Shown here one piece after another: positions 33,210-45,400 of a DNA stretch of 64,000 nucleotides. The stretch is from contig NC_091017.1 of the NCBI RefSeq assembly GCF_041296385.1, positions 78,235,055-78,299,054 of the forward strand, read 5' to 3'. Origin of the DNA: Aphelocoma coerulescens. Lineage: Eukaryota; Chordata; Aves; Passeriformes; Corvidae. The notes under the pieces were generated by a model that made no database searches, was not told where the DNA came from, and saw only the letters and a program-made list of their open reading frames with translations. The translations under genes and the position numbers were made by a program. Positions within the stretch are counted from its first letter, which is position 1. Every line of letters begins with the position of its first letter.

Positions 33210-35484
33210 CCATGATTTTCAGGGAAACATTAAAACTCTCCAGGATTTCAGAGCAGGTGGAAGTCATGGAATAGGGAACCAACATAATCCAGGAATTCTG
33301 TGACCATGCCAGGGCTTGGAACTGGGATGGGAACTGGTGACACGGAGTCAGGAGTGAGAACATTTCACTCCAAACTGGGACTCATGGATGTACAAATCAT
33401 TCCCAAATTATTCCCAAATTCCAGGTGGCTCCGGCACCAGCTCCAAGCAAAACCCACTGGGCTGCTGGCAGAATTCTGATTTATTCCATGATTTTTTTTA
33501 ATACAAAGGAAAAAAGGATCTCCATGAGGAGTAACATGAGAAAATCCTGTATGTCCCCGTGTTTTCCCTCCTAAATCCGTGTGTTTTCAGGGAAAATCAC
33601 ATCCATGAGCACATTTAGGAAGTGGAGCCATTAAAAAAAAAATTAAGGAAAAAAAGCCCCAGACGGAGATTTTGGCCTGGCATCAAATCCCATTAAAAAG
33701 AGGGAAAACCCTCCCTAAAAATCTTTTTTTCCTAATCCCAGATATTTTAGTCATTCCTGGTTTCTGGGCTCCCACAACTACTTTGAATTCCAAAGAGATT
33801 TTGGTCCCGTTTTCCCAGATTTCCTCCTGTTCCAAATGTTTTGTTTCATCTCCCTTCCCTCTTTTTTTCGATGGGGTAACACAAGGATTTGGGGGCAGAT
33901 TGAATCCATCGGCAGCATTCCCAGTTTTCCCGCTTTCCCTATTTCTGATACAGCTGACGGTGAGGAGAAACCTAAGGAAAAAATTCCTTTTGTTTTCCAT
34001 GTGCTCCGAGTGAGAACAAGAAACATCCTGGATATGGGATCTTCCATGCAAAAAATTCCAAGCTTGACCACTCCGATTTTTAATCCTCCTGGGCCATCCC
34101 GATCCATAAAGGAATGTGGGGATTTCTCCATGCTGCTGGAACATTATGGATAACCCCCCAAAATTTCGGGATTTTCATCCTGCCTGGACCAAATCTGTAA
34201 AAATAGAAATATGGCGGGACATTGGAGGGAAAATCCAGCTTTTATCCCATTCCCAGGTCTGGGTGGATGCTTCGCACGACATCAGGACACAACACGGAAA
34301 CATGGAATTTCCTTGGAGTCCCTTCTCCAGGCTTCCGGCTGTTGTTATATCCAGAACTTCTGCAGCTTCTCCATGGATCAGCTCCTGGATGTCCATAGGA
34401 ATTCTGCTCCCGATTTCTCCATCTGGTTCTGCAAAAACAGAAGAACAAAATTTACTGGGAGATGTTTTCCAGGTGGGATTGGTGGGATTTGGACTTTTAT
34501 GGAAGCGAAGATCCTCAAGGCTCATGGCAACATGGAAGGGATGTAGCCATGAAAGATTTCCATGGAATTAAAGGAAAGGAGCTGAATTCCCCCAAATCAG
34601 GAGAAAAGGTTGGGTTTGGGAAGGCACAACTGGAATTCTAATCCAGCTGTGCCCACACCGGGATGGGATGTGGGAAGTATCCCTGCTGGAATACGACACA
34701 ACAATCTCCTGTTTCTGGGAAAAAGACAGGAATGAACAGCTGGGATGAATGGAAGCTTTTCCTTTTTGGGAGATTTTGGGACTGGAAATGGAGAAATTCC
34801 ATTCAAGTCTTGCTTAGCTAAAACCAGAATCCTTCTGGAATCTTCAGCCAAATCCGGTCTCTTTTCCCCCTGGAAGTTGCTCCCGCCGCTGCCTGGATCC
34901 CAGATTTCCTCATGGAGTCAAAGACTTGAAGCAAAGTCTCGGAGGGGGGCTTTTCCTGGGTCATTCCAAAGGAGAACCCTGGGTTGACTCCAGAAAATCG
35001 GGATGAAGGTGTAGGCCCACGATCCCAATTCCCTGGAAAAGGTGAGGTGGGCTTGTGAGGATTCCTTTTGCTAAAAATTCCAATGATTTTTCATTGTGCT
35101 TTCCTGTTAAAATTTGCCATCCCTAAATCCCAACCGGCTCCAGAGCCCTCCCGGCTCCAAACAAGGGCAAATCTGTGGAAAACATCAGTGCATTTTCCCA
35201 TTTTTTTTCCTTAAGAAAACCATCCAGGGAGTTTAGAAGGAATTTTACCTCTTGGAAAGAAAAAAATCACTGGAAATGGGGCCCTGAAAATCCTAGGAAA
35301 ACACGAGGGGCTTGCCACAATGTTTTCCAGGGATTTTATGAGGAGCAGAGGCCAAACCCCAACGTATTTGCTGGAGCAAGAGCGAATATCCGTAGGTGGA
35401 ATGGGATATTCCCAGTGCTCCTGGAAGGGAATATTAAATTATTGCTGGTTAATATTATTATTAGTTATTCCAGCTGGAAAGGCT

Positions 35485-35486
<2 letters not shown>
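33210..35486. other. non-coding with a weak minus-strand exon candidate
   Basis: No repeat recognised. It holds the possible minus-strand terminal exon listed at 33,480-34,428. Confidence 0.35.
33480..34428 (-). other. weak candidate terminal exon
   Basis: On the minus strand a good acceptor, TTGTTCTTCTGTTTTTGCAG, ends at plus 34,429. The frame after it stays open for about 84 codons to a TGA at plus 34,175-34,177. The first part reads PDGEIGSRIPMDIQELIHGE and looks protein-like; the rest is less so. No donor is seen, which would fit a last exon, and an AATAAA hexamer lies at plus 33,480-33,485. I do not recognise the protein. Confidence 0.18.
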
Positions 35487-35533
<47 letters not shown>

Positions 35534-36358
35534 TAGAAGTATTATTAGAATTATTATTAGAATTACTAAAATTATTACTATTGCTAGAGTGAGTATTATT
35601 AGAATTACTAAATTTTTATTAATATTACTAGAATTATTATTAGAATTATTTAAACTATTATTATTAGAATTATTATTACAAATATTATTAGAACTATTAG
35701 AATTTTTAGAATTTTTTGTTATTATTATTATATTCATTATTACGATTGTTATTATTGGAATTAGAATTATTAAAATTATTACTATTGTTAGAAGTATTAT
35801 TAGAATTATTAAATCTTTTATTAACATTATTAGAATTAGAATTATTATTAGAATTATTTAAATAATAATTATTATTGTTATAGTTATTATTATAGATACT
35901 ATTAGAATTATTAGAAGTATTAGAGTTATTATTATTATATTCAGAATTGTTATTAGAATTATTATTAGAATTGGAATTATTATTAGAATTATTATTAGAA
36001 TTATTAAAATTATTACTACTGTTAGAATTAGAAGTATTATTAGAATTATTACAATCATTATTCATTATTATTAGAATTCTTATTAGAATTATTATTATTA
36101 GAATTATTAGAGTTATTATATTCAGAATTATTATTATTAGAACTATTGTTAGAATTAGAATTATTATTGGAATTATTTAAATAAGAATAATTATTAGAAT
36201 TATTATTACAAATATTTTTAGCGTTATTATTATTAAAATTGCATTCAGAATTATTACTAATACTAATATTACTATTATTATTACTATTATTAGTAATATA
36301 ATAATTATTATTGTTATTATTATTGTTGTTAGTGTTATTATTATTATTATTGTTGTTG

Positions 36359-36413
<55 letters not shown>
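35487..36413. repeat. 927-bp ATT-phased array
   Basis: It starts with about 46 bp of pure ATT, passes through some 780 bp of interrupted units close to ATTATTAGAATT, and ends with pure ATT/GTT from about 36,340. The three-base phase is largely kept. Longer segments recur, for example GAATTAGAATTATTATT at about 35,830 and 36,150. Confidence 0.95.
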
Positions 36414-38748
36414 CAGTATCTATGTCTTGGTCACACCAAAATTCCTTCTGCAGACGTTTTTTTCTCGGAGTCCTTCCCCTGTCCCAAGTGTCCCACATTC
36501 CCTGCGTGCTCCTCCGAGCCTTTCCCGGGTGCTCGGGATGCTCCCAACTCCAGGAGCGGATCCGGGAGTCGAACCCAGCCCCGGGTTTCTCGTCCTGTTC
36601 CGTAATAACGTTGTCCATGGTTATCCACGAGCATTTCCTCGGATACCGCCTGGGATCGGATCAGCACCAGTTTGAGTTGTTTGCGGGGGGGAATTGATGG
36701 GATCCATCCAATATAAATTGGATTTTCCCAACCTCCTGAAATCTCCAATCCATGGGTCACCCTGTCCCCATGGGCCAGAATTCCTTAATGGAGTCCAGGG
36801 AATTTTTCCAAAGCTGTGCTTTTGGTTTTTCTGGGATGACTTCCCTGCCTGTCCCACACAAACCTCGCTCTGAGTAAGAACGTCCGGACCTTGTGGTGGT
36901 TTAATCCACCCCAAATTCCCAGCTGGATGAGGTCACTTTTTTGGGATTGGATTTCCAAACATCCCTTTGTACCTGGTGACTCCATCAGGGTGGGGATGTC
37001 CGGCCCTGGCTCCGTTTGGATTTGGACAAGGGACAGCCGGTGACACCCGGATTTGAACAATTCCAGGGATTTCCACCAGGGTTTCTTGCCTTTGCTTTAC
37101 TCCAGAAAACCCAAGTGATCCCAAAGCTTGTCCTGACAGCTCCCCAATTCCAACCCCACCTTCCCAAATTGCATCTATTTTACCTACCCCACAGCTGGAT
37201 TTGTATTCCTGCTGCTCTTTTCCTGGGAAAAGAGAAGCACACACAACCTTTGGAATTGTTTGGGAGCGCTCCCCATCCCCAGACTTTCTTTGAGGAGTGA
37301 TTGATGTTCGTGGAAGAGATTCCCACATCCAAATGGGAGCTCGACTCAAATCCAGGGAAGGAGGAATTAAAGCGCTCTGGCCAGGGAGTGTTTCCTAAGG
37401 AAAATAATTCCAACCATGCCCAGAGCTGTTTTCCAGGAGCCAGCTCTCCATCCTGGATGCAGTCGGAATAACAGATGTGCTCACCTCCCCTCAGCCCTTG
37501 GAACAACAGCCCCAGCCCAGTCACACTGACAGGACATTCCCAGAAAACCTCGGGATCCAAGGGTGTTGCATCCCGTGGGAGCGAGGGCGGGGAATGTTTT
37601 CCCATCACCTCCAATCTGGGCGATGATTCCCAGGGAATGGTGGGAAGTGACACGGAGATGACTTCATTTGGAGTGCATTTCCCACATTATCCATGCCCAG
37701 GGCCGGCATGTTGGCACTGATTATTCCAGGCTGGAATTCCTGCTCTCTGCTCGTTCTCACAGGCCTTGATAAGGAACCCAAATCTTATCACTCCAAACCC
37801 CTTGGAAAAGACATTTCATGGATTTAATCCCATTTTTCAGGTGATGGAGGTGAAAACAGAGAGGGAAAGCAATTCCCACAGGGATTTCTTCCCACCTCAC
37901 CCTCAGGAATTATCCCCAGGGTGGATTTCGGGGAAGGAAAAGGAATTTCCTTACAATGGAACGCAGCTGCCAAGGGGGTGGATTTCTCCATAATCAATAC
38001 ACGGATATCACAAACAGCTGGAATTTGGAGTCCATTCCCACAAAATTCAGCACTTCCAGCAAGTTATCGAAATCCACAACACATCCAGGACTTTTCCAGC
38101 TCTTTTCCAGCTTCTCGTGGCAAAGGATCCGGCAAACAGGGATGGAGGAGATGGAGCTGTGGTCATGAAACCAGGATTTTTTTTCTTGGGAATATTCGGA
38201 TGACTCATTTTTTCTCGCCGCGTCTCCATACCTTGGGAAAAGGGGCAGTGGAAGAGGCGGCTTTCCCAGTTCCTGAAAACTATTGGGATATGGAAACATT
38301 TCTCCCACTTGAAATGAAGGGAAAGGAAAGAAAGATCTCCAAAACATTTTGGAATCACAAACTTGGAAGGGAAAACAAATGGGATTCTATGGAATTTCAT
38401 TTCATATTTAGAGATTATTTTTAAATTCCCATTTATCCCAATTACATCCAGGTTAAATTCCAAAAAAAAAAAAAGGACACTTGGGAGCATGGAAGGAAAT
38501 TTATCTTTTTATGGAAAAGGAAAAACATTGATCTTATTTTTCAAATATTGTTTGTGCGGAAAACTGTCCCAAAGACAACATGGTCTGGGAAAAAGTATGG
38601 ATATGGAGAAATGGGAATTTGGCAACAAAAAAATAATAATTTAATTACGGCATTTAAGTAATTAACAGGTTAATTATCAGAGCCAGCGGTAATTGCTGCT
38701 GCTGCAGCCTCGCTGGGGGTGTTGGAAAGGATTTTGGAGAATCTTGGA
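36414..38748. other. non-coding, nothing recognised
   Basis: Anonymous sequence with an A-run at about 38,462. No CR1 and no supported gene. Confidence 0.5.
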
Positions 38749-39167
38749 GTCATGGAATGGTTTGGGATGGAAAGGGAACTTAAATTCCATCCAATCCCAC
38801 CCCCATTCCATGGGCAGGGACACCTCCCACTGTCCCAGGTGGATCCAAGCCCCAATGTCCAGCCTGGCCTTGGGCATTCCCAGGGATCCAGGGGCAGCCC
38901 CAGCTGCTCTGGCAATTCCAGCCCAGCCCCTCCCCACCCTCCCAGCCAGCAATTCCTTCCCAACATCCCACCCCAAGCTCCCCTTTCCCACTGGGAAGCC
39001 ATTCCCTGCCTCCTGGCCCTCCAGCCCTTGGCCCCAGTCCCTCTGCAGCTCTCCTGGAGCCCCTTTAGGCCCTGCAAGGGGCTCCCAGCTCTCCCTGGCT
39101 CCTTCCCTTCTCCAGGGGAACATTCCCAGCTCTCCCAGGCTGCCTCCAGAGCAGAGGGACTCCAGAA
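38749..39167 (-). mobile_element. CR1 3' fragment, unit of a composite
   Basis: GTCATGGAATGGTTTGGGATG, then the full young body to CTGCCTCCAGAGCAGAGG, where the next CR1 tail joins at CCAGAATCCTGG. Confidence 0.92.
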
Positions 39168-39400
39168 TCCTGGAATGGTTTGGGATGGAAAGGACCTTAA
39201 ATCCCATCCTATTCCCACCCCATCCCATCCCACCCCACCTCATTCCATGGGCAGGGACACCTCCCACTATCCCAGGCTGCTCCAATGTCCAACCTGGCCT
39301 TGGGCACTTCCAGGGATCCAGGGGCAGCCCCAGCTTCTCTGGCAATTCCATTCCAGGGCCTCACCACCCTCCCAGCCAGGAATTCCTTCCCAAGATCCCA
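39168..39400 (-). mobile_element. CR1 tail, second unit of a composite
   Basis: CTGGAATGGTTTGGGATGG, a short CCCATCCCATCCCA expansion, then GGGCAGGGACACCTCCCAC and on to CCAGGAATTCCTTCCCAAG. Confidence 0.9.
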
Positions 39401-39994
39401 TTGATTGTGCAGAATTCCATGCTCCACATCCCAAATCCATGGAAGAGAAGGAGCTTCCCCGCTCAGCTCCCTGATCCCGGGGGACGGAGCACCTGCATCC
39501 TGCTTGGAGCCTGGCCAGGATTTGGAATCCGCCCCTCCGTGTCCAAACCAATGTTAGAACAACAAATCCTTCCCTCATCTCTAATTCCTGGGATTTCATG
39601 AGCTCTCCGCTGTCTAAACTCCTTGGGAAAACACCCAGGGCATGGCCCTGGCCACGCTTCCGAAGGAATTTGTGGGATTATGTCGGACAGTTCCGGGCGA
39701 GCCGAGATCAAAGATATCGGGTTGCAGGTTTAACAAAGCTTAACGGGATGTGACAGCCGGGTCATTCCATGTTTTTGGGCTGCCAGGATGGATTGGAGGA
39801 AATCTCCAATTCCAGGAGATTATTCTGGGATGAGGGCAGAGGATGCTGCTGTGTGTTATTTTTAGGGAATATTAGAAATAGGATAAACAGGAAGAGAATT
39901 AAAGATGGAGCTGGGAAGGTGAATCAGGACGGAATTTTGATATTTGGAATTCCAGGCTCTCCAGGGACAGTTTGGTTCCACAAAGAACATGAGG
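39401..39994. other. non-coding, nothing recognised
   Basis: Unique sequence. Confidence 0.5.
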
Positions 39995-40173
39995 AGGGGG
40001 GAAGAGGGATGGGTTGGAGAGGAATGGATTGGAACAGGGATGGATTGGAAGAGGGATGGATTGGAACAGAGACTGACTGGAAGAGGGATGGAATAGAACA
40101 GGGATGGATTGGAGGAGGGATGGATTGGAGGAGGGATGGATTGGAGGAGGGATGGATTGGAAGCTGGATATTT
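39995..40173 (+). repeat. 16-bp minisatellite, about 10 copies
   Basis: Units close to GGATTGGAGGAGGGAT repeated head to tail. The last copies are nearly identical and the earlier ones vary (GGAACAGGGAT, GGAAGAGGGAT), as expected if growth is at the 3' side. Confidence 0.93.
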
Positions 40174-40351
40174 TCCAGTGTGGCATCTCTGGGGAAGGGA
40201 CACTTGGAGCCTCTGTGCCAGTGCCCAGTTTAGGTCCAGAAATTGTCATTTAAACTTTTCCTGCCCAAGGAATATTTTACTATCCTTTGGCATCTCCACA
40301 AATCCAAGGGATACAGCGGAGAAATTGGAATCTTCGGAGTGTTTGCAAGAA

Positions 40352-40438
40352 ATAACAATTTTATTTATTTATTTATATTTATACAATATAACAGTATTTA
40401 TTAACAATTATTATTTTATTATTTATATTTATTTATAC
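40352..40438. repeat. AT-rich low-complexity patch
   Basis: TTTATTTATTTATATTTATA-type sequence, about 85 bp. Confidence 0.9.
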
Positions 40439-40474
40439 CTCCAAGGCACCAACACCCCCTGGAACCAGCGGGGA

Positions 40475-40700
40475 AAGATTTGGGATGTTGTGGATGAGGC
40501 TGGAATGGCCCAGCCCGGACCCCCCCAGCCCTGGGCTGATCCCATGGTTTGGGAAGCAGGAAATGTGGGAATTCTGTCCCTGGGCCCCCTCAGGTGAGAG
40601 CCCACCTGCAGAGCTGCCCCAGCTCCTGGATCTCAACTCCAGGAGGACATGGACCTGCTGGAATGAGTCTGGAGAAGGCCTTGGAGATGCTCTCCTAAGT
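40475..40700 (+). mobile_element. CR1 upstream fragment without 3' tail
   Basis: It matches the first part of the 24,514 copy (ATTTGGGATGTTGTGGATG to GAGAGCCCACCTGCAGAGC) and stops before the main 3' body. The expected tail is missing, as at 5,618. Confidence 0.82.
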
Positions 40701-41845
40701 TTATCCACTGTGGACGGTATTCCATGCTCCGGAAAATCCCTGTGCTCGTGGCTGTGGCTCTTCCCAGCTCCTGGTGCATCCCAGGCTCCTCACTGGGATG
40801 AGAAGCAGAAAAGGTTTTGGATCTGTGCAAGTTTTTCCCAGAAATAACGGAACCATCCCTGTGTTCCCAACATCAAATCCAGCCCAAATCCCAAACAAAT
40901 TCCAGCTCCTGGGAGGAAAATTAACTCCAGCCTGAAAAGCCATTTTTTGGTGGCCTTCATGGGCCAGGAAAAGCCTTTGTAATGTTTGAAAATCCCAAAT
41001 TATGGATTTTATCCCAGTGGGTGCCACCATGGAATTCTCCAAGGGAAAACAGCCCTGGAGAGGATGATCCAAATCCAAGATTTTGGCTCAGGAACCAATC
41101 CATCCTCCAGCATTCCACACTCCAGTGGGAGGCTGTTGGTTTGTGAGGAAAATAAGCCAGGAATGAGATTCCAGCTCCGGGATTTTCTTTTAGAGGGGAA
41201 AAGGTCACCAAAGGTGTATTTATCCAAAAGGTGAATCATGACTGGAAAGAAATCCAAGAGGAAATAATCTCATGGATTGGCAGGGCAGTGCTGATAGTCA
41301 GGGGCTTGGATCCCTAAAAACCAACAATCCACGTATCCAACTCCGGCTCCTCAGCTCCCTCTTTTTTCTACTTTTCCACCCAGATGTGAGGCTGGAAATC
41401 CACCAAAGGAACAGAGACATCCCGGTGCTTTGGGAAGTTAATTCCTTAGGAAAACAAAGCAAACCCCTGGGATTAAATGGAATGAGCTGGTGAGAAATCC
41501 TGGGATTCCTCCTTATCTCCAGCAGGATGTGTCTGAGTGATGGGAAAAACACGGAGCTGGAGCAGCAGGTGGAGAAAAACGGGAAAGGAATTGGCCAGAA
41601 GAATGGTAAGATCCAAAAATCCAGGCGATTCTGGAAAAAATATGGAAGAAAAGGATAAAGGAGGACACGGAGAGGGCAACAGACGGAAGGGAAAAAGGGA
41701 GAAGCCATTTTGGACTTGGAATTTTTCCCTGTGGTTCCAAAAAAATCCTGGCCAGGAGCCAAACTTGAGCAGTGAACTCACTGAGGCCTTCCAGGACCTG
41801 AGGAGGGGCAGGAAAAGGAAGGAGAGGGATTTTTAAATGGGATAG
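40701..41845. other. non-coding with one exon candidate
   Basis: No repeat. It contains the candidate exon at 41,523-41,605. Confidence 0.4.
41523..41605 (+). other. candidate exon, unidentified protein
   Basis: The tract CCTCCTTATCTCCAG precedes an 80-83 nt segment that ends at GAATG|GTAAGA, a strong donor. One frame is open across it and gives a hydrophilic, coiled-coil-like peptide that begins MCLSDGKNTELEQQVEKNG. The AG pair at 41,521 and 41,524 gives two possible acceptors. The segment ends one base into a codon. No family is recognised, and chance cannot be excluded. Confidence 0.22.
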
Positions 41846-42110
41846 AGGGCCAGGAGGCAGGGAATGGCTTCCCAGTGGGAAAGGGGAGCTTGGGGTGGGA
41901 TGTTGGGAAGGAATTGCTGGCTGGGAGGGTGGGGAGGGGCTGGGCTGGAATTGCCAGAGCAGCTGGGGCTGCCCCTGGATCCCTGGCAGTGCCCAAGGCC
42001 AGGCTGGATGGACTTGGATCCAGCTGGGATAGCGGGAGGTGCCCCTGCCCATGGAACTGGATGAGCTTTAAGGTCCTTTCCCACCCAAAGCGTTCCATGA
42101 TTCCATGATT
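41846..42110 (+). mobile_element. CR1 3' fragment
   Basis: GAGGGCCAGGAGGCAGGGAA to the tail CGTTCCATGATTCCATGATT; 5'-truncated in the usual way. Confidence 0.93.
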
Positions 42111-42644
42111 CCCTTCCCTATGGTGAGCAATGCCAGAGGCGCCCGGAGCAGTTTGAGGGATGTTTCCACACAAACATTTCTGGAGTGGGTTTAAATCCAA
42201 GCAAATCTTTTCCCAGATTTTGGAATCGCTTTGAACTTTTGGAGCCACTTTGGAACACCAGAACTGCCGCGATTCCGGAGCTCCACACAAACTGGGGGAA
42301 GATGAATCCCAAAAAAAGTTTTTCTGGAGGAAAGCCAGGCCTGTGTGCCCAGCAGTGTGGGAAGGAAGGAGCTGCCAGCCAGACTCGGAGAGGAGGATCC
42401 AGTCCAGGGAAGCGCAGCTGGGATTCCATGGAAATAACTCAGGTGATAAAACAGCTGAATTCCAGCCCAGCTGATCCCGGAGCAGGGAATAAATCTGGGA
42501 AGTTCTCACTCCCACTTTTTCTGTGCTGGGGGTGCAGCTGATCCTGAAAAAGGGAAGAGTTTTGGCAAGAAAGGAATTTTTTTTCCCCTTTTTTTGTTAT
42601 TGGGAAGAAGCCAAGGGCTGAACATCCCCATCCACGGCAGAGCC
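42111..42644. other. non-coding, nothing recognised
   Basis: Unique sequence. Confidence 0.5.
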
Positions 42645-42893
42645 AGAGCAGAAGGAGAGAAGGAAAAGGAAGGAAAAGGCAGAAGGGAGGGAAAGGAGTC
42701 CCAGGGGAAAAATGAAATCAAATCTGGGAGGTGTGGAAACGGAGAGAAAAGTGAGAGGGAAGGAATGAAAAGAGGGAGAAGATGGGAAGGGAAGGGAAAG
42801 GAGGAGAAGGAGACTCAGGAAAAAACTGGGAGATGCTGAAAGGGAAAGGAAATGAGAGGGAAGAAATTTAAAGAGAAGATGTGAAGGAAGAAA
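42645..42893. repeat. purine-rich stretch
   Basis: About 250 bp dominated by GGAAAGG/GAGGGAA words on the plus strand, with few pyrimidines. Confidence 0.8.
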
Positions 42894-43010
42894 GGGAATT
42901 GTGGACAGGAAAAAGGAGGAGAAGCTGGTTTGGGAATTGTGGGCAGTGAAAAACTGGGGGAATAACTGATTTGGGAATTGTGGGCAGTTAAAAGGAGGAG
43001 CAGTCTGTCT
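42894..43010 (+). repeat. tandem triplication of about 40 bp
   Basis: Three units starting at 42,894, 42,932 and 42,973, each opening with GGGAATTGTGG(A/G)CAG followed by AAAA and a GGAGGAG- or CTGGGGG-type section. Confidence 0.85.
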
Positions 43011-43097
43011 GGGGGAGATTTGGGGTTTCCAAACAGGAATTTCTCCCAAAAAATGGGGAGAAGGGCACAGGGAAGAAAGCGGGAGGAGGGAGCAAGG

Positions 43098-43165
43098 AAT
43101 CACAGAATCCTTTAGGCTGGAAAAGCCCTGGAATATCATCCAGCCCAACCTTGGAACAACTGGGG
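43098..43165 (-). mobile_element. older CR1 tail
   Basis: GGAATCACAGAATCCTTTAGG, then CTGGAAAAGCCC and ATCATCCAGCCCAACC, typical of older antisense CR1 ends. Confidence 0.78.
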
Positions 43166-44574
43166 AGAGCAGCGGGGCTGGATCCATCCTCACCTTGGGA
43201 ATGAGGAGCAGCTCCCTGGAGGTTTTCCTTCCAGGAGGATTTTTCCTCACGGCATTCCCAGCCCAGCTCCGCAATACCCCGATCCCAATCCCTCCCTGCC
43301 ATCCATGTGGAGCTGTTTGGAGAGCAAACAATTCCCCGTTCCTCCCTCCCACATGTGTGTGGCCCCCCCTGGGAATTCCTTCCCAAACAATCCCGGGATC
43401 GTGTCCTTTGGCTGCCCTGGAGTGACTCCCGGGAGCAGCGGAACGAAACCCTTCTCTTCCCATCTTTTCGCTCCAGGGAGAAGGAAAATGTGGAAAAATC
43501 CTGCTGGGAGCAGTTGGATGAGGCCTCTCCCGAAGATCCAAACCCCCCCTGGAATCTTTCCCCTCCCTGGGATTGGCATCCAAGAGGGAAAATTGTTCCT
43601 CCTGGGATCACTTCCAGCTTGGAAAAGCCGTTGTTTATAGGACACAAAAGCCAAAGGGAATTTGTGTTTGTTCTTTCCAGCTGTCCCCAAAATCCAGCCG
43701 GGAAAGGGACGCTCAGGGCACCGGAGTTGATGGAAAATTGTGGGAAAAGCAAAGGGAATGGATTTTTCTCTGGGATTTGACCCTGGAAGAGGCCGCAGGG
43801 GTGGAAAAGTTGTTTCCAAACAGGTGAAACCATTCCCTGCTCCTCATATTTCCCTGGATAAAGGGCTTTTCCTGGATTTTTTTCTCTCTTCCAGGAGCTG
43901 GATAAAACCAGGCTTCCAAGAAAACTCCAAAATCTCCTCTTCAGGTGAGGAAAAATTCCTTTGTTTTCCTCACCGGGTTCTTCCCGTCTTGGGAGATTCA
44001 GAGGAAAAGGGAAAAAGATGGAAATTGAGGGATAAAATCCCTTCCTTCCTTTGCCCTGCCTTGGAAAATTCCTTCCTCTCTTATGGGAGGTGGACATTCC
44101 TCTTGGAAAACTGTTCTTTCCTCATGGAAAACGAGTTTGGAGGAAGTTATCAATGTAGGATCTTGGAATTAGGGGGGAATTATTCAGGATCAGCCTCAGG
44201 GACAGCCCCAACATTCCCAAGTTTCCATGACAGCTCGGCTGGAATATTTCCAGTCCTTTTCCCACGCCAAAGCCATTCCTGGTGCAGCAGGAAAAAGCCA
44301 AAACCTGGAATTGAGCCAGAGGTTACAAACTTTAGGGAAAAAACGGCTCCAAAAGTTCTCCTAAAGCTCTGGATCGGTTGGAATCCTGCGGGATTCCTGT
44401 GGCTGGAGGGAAACTCTTCCCAAAGGGCCAAGGAAATCTTCCCATGGATATTCCAAGGTGGAAAAATGCAGCAGTTTGGGAGATTTTTATTTAAAAATCA
44501 AATTTCAGTTCTGGTTTCGGGGTCCAATTCCCGAGTGTTCTGCAGATTCCACCAAAATCTGCATTTCCCTAAGA
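43166..44574. other. non-coding, nothing recognised
   Basis: Several open frames but no splice or repeat support. Confidence 0.45.
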
Positions 44575-44790
44575 ATTAAAGAATCCTGGAATTGTGAATT
44601 CCAAGATCATCAAATCCAACCCAATTCCCATCACCTTCACCCCAAATTATTCCTCAAATGCTATATCCATAAATTCTTTGAACAATTCCGGGGATTGGGA
44701 TTCCACCCCTGCCCCGGGCATCCCCTTCCAATGCCTGACACCCATTCCCATGGATACATTTTCCTAATTTTTAATCCAAACCTCCACTGA
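44575..44790 (-). mobile_element. older CR1 fragment
   Basis: Very diverged: CCAAGATCATCAAATCCAAC, GGGATTGGGATTCCACCCC and TAATTTTTAATCCAAACC in antisense CR1 order. Confidence 0.72.
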
Positions 44791-44992
44791 CCATCCCGTG
44801 GTGTTATCCCAGGAGGAACCGACTTTGCTCCATCCCTCTCCTGCAGAATTAACTCTTGGATTGTCCCATTTTTCCCAGCTGAGATGGTCCCTTCATCCCG
44901 AGGAATTCCAAGGAGTAAAGATTCCAACCCTAATGAAATCAGACCAAACAATCGGATTCCTTCCACAAATCTCTTCCCTGAAGGATTTTTTC

Positions 44993-45200
44993 CCAGGGGA
45001 GGCTCAGGTTGGACATCAGCAGGAATTTCCTCATGGAAAGGGTGCTCAGGGATTGGAAGTGCCCAGGGAGGTTTGGATTTCCTGTTCCTGGAGGTGTCCA
45101 AGGAATTTCTGGATGCAGCACTCAGTGCCAAGGTGGGGATCGGTCCCAGGTTGGACTGGATGATCCTGGAATTCCAACCGCAGTGATCCCGGGATTCCAT
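44993..45200 (+). mobile_element. older CR1 tail, second subfamily
   Basis: TTGGACATCAGCAGGAATTTC, CTGGATGCAGCACTCAGTGC and GTTGGACTGGATGATCCTGG, the same subfamily as 32,437. Confidence 0.8.
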
Positions 45201-45284
45201 GCCAGCAGTGAATCCCTGCAGTGGTTCCAGGTGTGGTTGTCCCATCTGACAGCTCTGCCAGGCTTAGCCTGGGGATCCAAAGTT

Positions 45285-45400
45285 TAAACTCCCGCTTTAG
45301 GCTGGATTTTAGGGAAAATTCCTTCATGGAAAGGGTTGTTCAGCCCTTCCCAAGTCTCCAGGATGGCAGCTCCCAAGTATCCCAAGGATTTATCCCAACT
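45285..45400 (+). mobile_element. older CR1 fragment, short
   Basis: AGGCTGGATTTTAGGGAAAA, then TTCCTTCATGGAAAGGGTTG, a partial older CR1 body. Confidence 0.5.

Noticed and set aside
35175..35861. Ile/Leu- or Asn-rich frames over the ATT array
   Set aside because: Products of a trinucleotide-phased repeat, not a gene.
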